Shown: positions 33,377-34,642 of the stretch, piece after piece
Layout of the letters: every line of letters begins with the position of its first letter
How positions within the stretch are numbered: position 1 is the first letter of the stretch
IMG/VR virus record: IMGVR_UViG_3300037133_000285
Span: 1 to 34,642 of that record
DNA: 34,642 nucleotides
Strand: one strand, 5' to 3'
Origin: a virus
The notes under the pieces: model-generated
Seen by the model: only the letters and a program-made list of their open reading frames with translations
Told to the model about the DNA's origin: nothing
Database searches by the model: none
Made by a program: the position numbers and the translations under genes

Positions 33377-34642
33377 TTACGCGGTCACCACAACACCCAT
33401 CGCCCGCAGGGCAGCGACGGACTTGTCCTCTAACTGCTGAAGTCGCGGCTTGACCCACGGTGCATAATGCTTTTCTGTCGTCTTGATGGAGGTGTGTGTC
33501 AGCAGCTTGCTAACATCCTCCAGTGCCACCCCCGCCAGCAAAAGTTCGACGGCATAGGTATCCCTGAGCATGTGGGAGTGGAAGCCCATCGGTTCACCCG
33601 TCTCCGGATGCTTGAAATTCAGGAACGGCGCCATCCCCTTAATGATCTGCGTCCATTTCGTGGTCAGACTCGTCCAGTTCTTCCGCCCGATGTTCCAGAA
33701 AAAGTGACCCGGACGGAAGGTGGGCCGATCCGGTGACAAGGCAACCAGCGCCTCGGCAACGTAATCGGGGATTATCCGGTTCTCGATCTTTGCGCCGGTC
33801 TTTTTCGTGATCAGACTGAGGCGGTTACCCACCAGCCCGGTGCGCGGCAACATCAGGCAGTCCAGAATGCGCAGACCAGCCCACCGCTGGAGAAGGAACA
33901 GCGCTTTCAACTCCTTTGCGAAATCTTTGACCTCAACCTCAGCCGGCTGTGAAGCTGTGAACGGCTTGATGGCGTCGAACAGTTGCAGGAACTGGGTTGC
34001 CGTGAGTGGTTGGGTGACTTCCTTGCCTTTCGGTATCCCCTTGAAAGAAGCAGTGGGGTCACTCCGCAGATGCCCCATGGCAACCGCCCACCGGCAGAAC
34101 TGGCGTAGGCGACCCTGAAAGGTTGACTGGCTGGTCGGGCCGATGCGACTGTACTCTTTCTCGGCCTCTTCACCCCACATGCCGCGCCACTCATCCAGCG
34201 CAGCGGGAGTGATCTCGTGGACGTTGATGATCTTGACGTCCTTCGCCCATGCACAGATGCGCCAAGCCGCCCGCTTTTGCACGATGGATGTTGCCTCCGT
34301 CTTAGCCTTGAGGGAGCGCAACCAGCGGTCAGTCGCAATAGTCACCGTGATATTCTGACTGGACTGGAGTTCAACCTTTTGAGCCTCTTGCTCCTCAATT
34401 TCCAGCAGGCGTTTCTTGATTGGATCGCGTCGGTCACGCTCATGCTGGGCGAACTTCTCTGCCTCCTCCCACGACCTAGTCTTGGCGGACACGAACGTCG
34501 TCTTGCCCCCCTCGTAAATGTAGAGCGACTTGCGGCAATTGCAGCGCTTCCACTGCGGATCAGTCTTGGGACACTTGACGCCCTTGTTGGTGCCGTGACG
34601 GGTGAAGACGGTGATGGTCGTCGTACTCGGTTCGTTTGCCAT
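33377..34642 (-). CDS. int: Tyrosine integrase
   Basis: A 421-residue tyrosine recombinase, its ATG the last base triplet of the window (34640-34642). The arm/core N-terminus has an unusual Cys cluster (CPKTDPQWKRCNCRK) and FVSAKTRSWEEAEKFAQ, as in integrases from Acidobacteriota. The core-binding helices follow (WLRSLKAKTEATSIVQKRAA). The catalytic domain has the first Arg in RWAGLRILD, a Lys-containing beta hairpin (LITKKTGAKI), HMLRD (His and second Arg), LLTHTSIKTTEKHY (His and the nucleophile Tyr). All catalytic residues are present, so it should be active. The attachment site should lie outside the window, beyond 34642 or before position 1. Confidence 0.93.
   Translation of the reverse strand: MANEPSTTTITVFTRHGTNKGVKCPKTDPQWKRCNCRKSLYIYEGGKTTFVSAKTRSWEEAEKFAQHERDRRDPIKKRLLEIEEQEAQKVELQSSQNITVTIATDRWLRSLKAKTEATSIVQKRAAWRICAWAKDVKIINVHEITPAALDEWRGMWGEEAEKEYSRIGPTSQSTFQGRLRQFCRWAVAMGHLRSDPTASFKGIPKGKEVTQPLTATQFLQLFDAIKPFTASQPAEVEVKDFAKELKALFLLQRWAGLRILDCLMLPRTGLVGNRLSLITKKTGAKIENRIIPDYVAEALVALSPDRPTFRPGHFFWNIGRKNWTSLTTKWTQIIKGMAPFLNFKHPETGEPMGFHSHMLRDTYAVELLLAGVALEDVSKLLTHTSIKTTEKHYAPWVKPRLQQLEDKSVAALRAMGVVVTA

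Noticed and set aside
1-34642. tRNA genes, CRISPR arrays, insertion sequences
   Set aside because: No cloverleaf-like sequence, regular spacer array or transposase was seen anywhere in the window.

Overview
The window looks like most of a temperate, long-tailed (siphovirus-type) phage genome of the HK97/lambda structural plan. It is probably a prophage or a phage contig from a high-GC soil bacterium. My best guess for the host is an Acidobacteriota member, from the style of the integrase and of the secreted Gly-X-Y proteins, but no host gene is present to prove it. Position 1 is the start codon of one gene and position 34642 is the start codon of the integrase, so both edges are cuts and no att site can be identified.

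Layout: 1-3750 is an early/replication block (two small winged-helix-type proteins, a DnaB/RecA-type ATPase, a replisome-organizer-like protein whose gene carries a lambda-like candidate origin, and small ORFs). 3743-4890 encodes an ECF-like sigma factor and small proteins. 4891-8715 is the packaging module: HNH endonuclease, candidate cos region, ParB-like protein, Mom-like DNA-modification protein, P27-type small terminase and large terminase. 8741-14835 is the head module: portal, prohead protease, major capsid protein and connector/closure/terminator proteins. 14867-29049 is the tail: tube protein, two-part tail assembly chaperone, three consecutive proteins with Sec-type signal peptides, tape measure, three tail-tip proteins and a J-like hub. 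29073-30326 is a tail-anchored coiled-coil protein followed by a lysozyme/transglycosylase-like endolysin. 30358-33340 is an accessory region with a cold-shock/DUF3825-like gene behind its own promoter-like sequence, small genes on both strands and an XRE regulator with an operator-like repeat cluster. 33377-34642 is a leftward tyrosine integrase.

The rightward genes from 318 to about 29744 are packed tightly, often with ATGA or GTGA overlaps, which fits long early and late operons. The small sigma factor is a plausible switch between them. The Mom-like gene would protect virion DNA from host restriction. HNH and terminase would cut and package the DNA into HK97-type heads.

The parts most worth a second look are: (1) the three signal-peptide proteins, two of them collagen-like paralogs, sitting between the tail chaperone and the tape measure; (2) the ParB-like/Mom-like overlapping pair, where the upstream gene ends in a CxxC tail much as Mu com precedes mom; (3) a 20-bp palindrome plus direct repeat inside the replication gene; (4) the CSD-DUF3825-like accessory gene; (5) the phage-encoded sigma factor. 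All assignments come from reading the sequence and recalling families. No database search was run.
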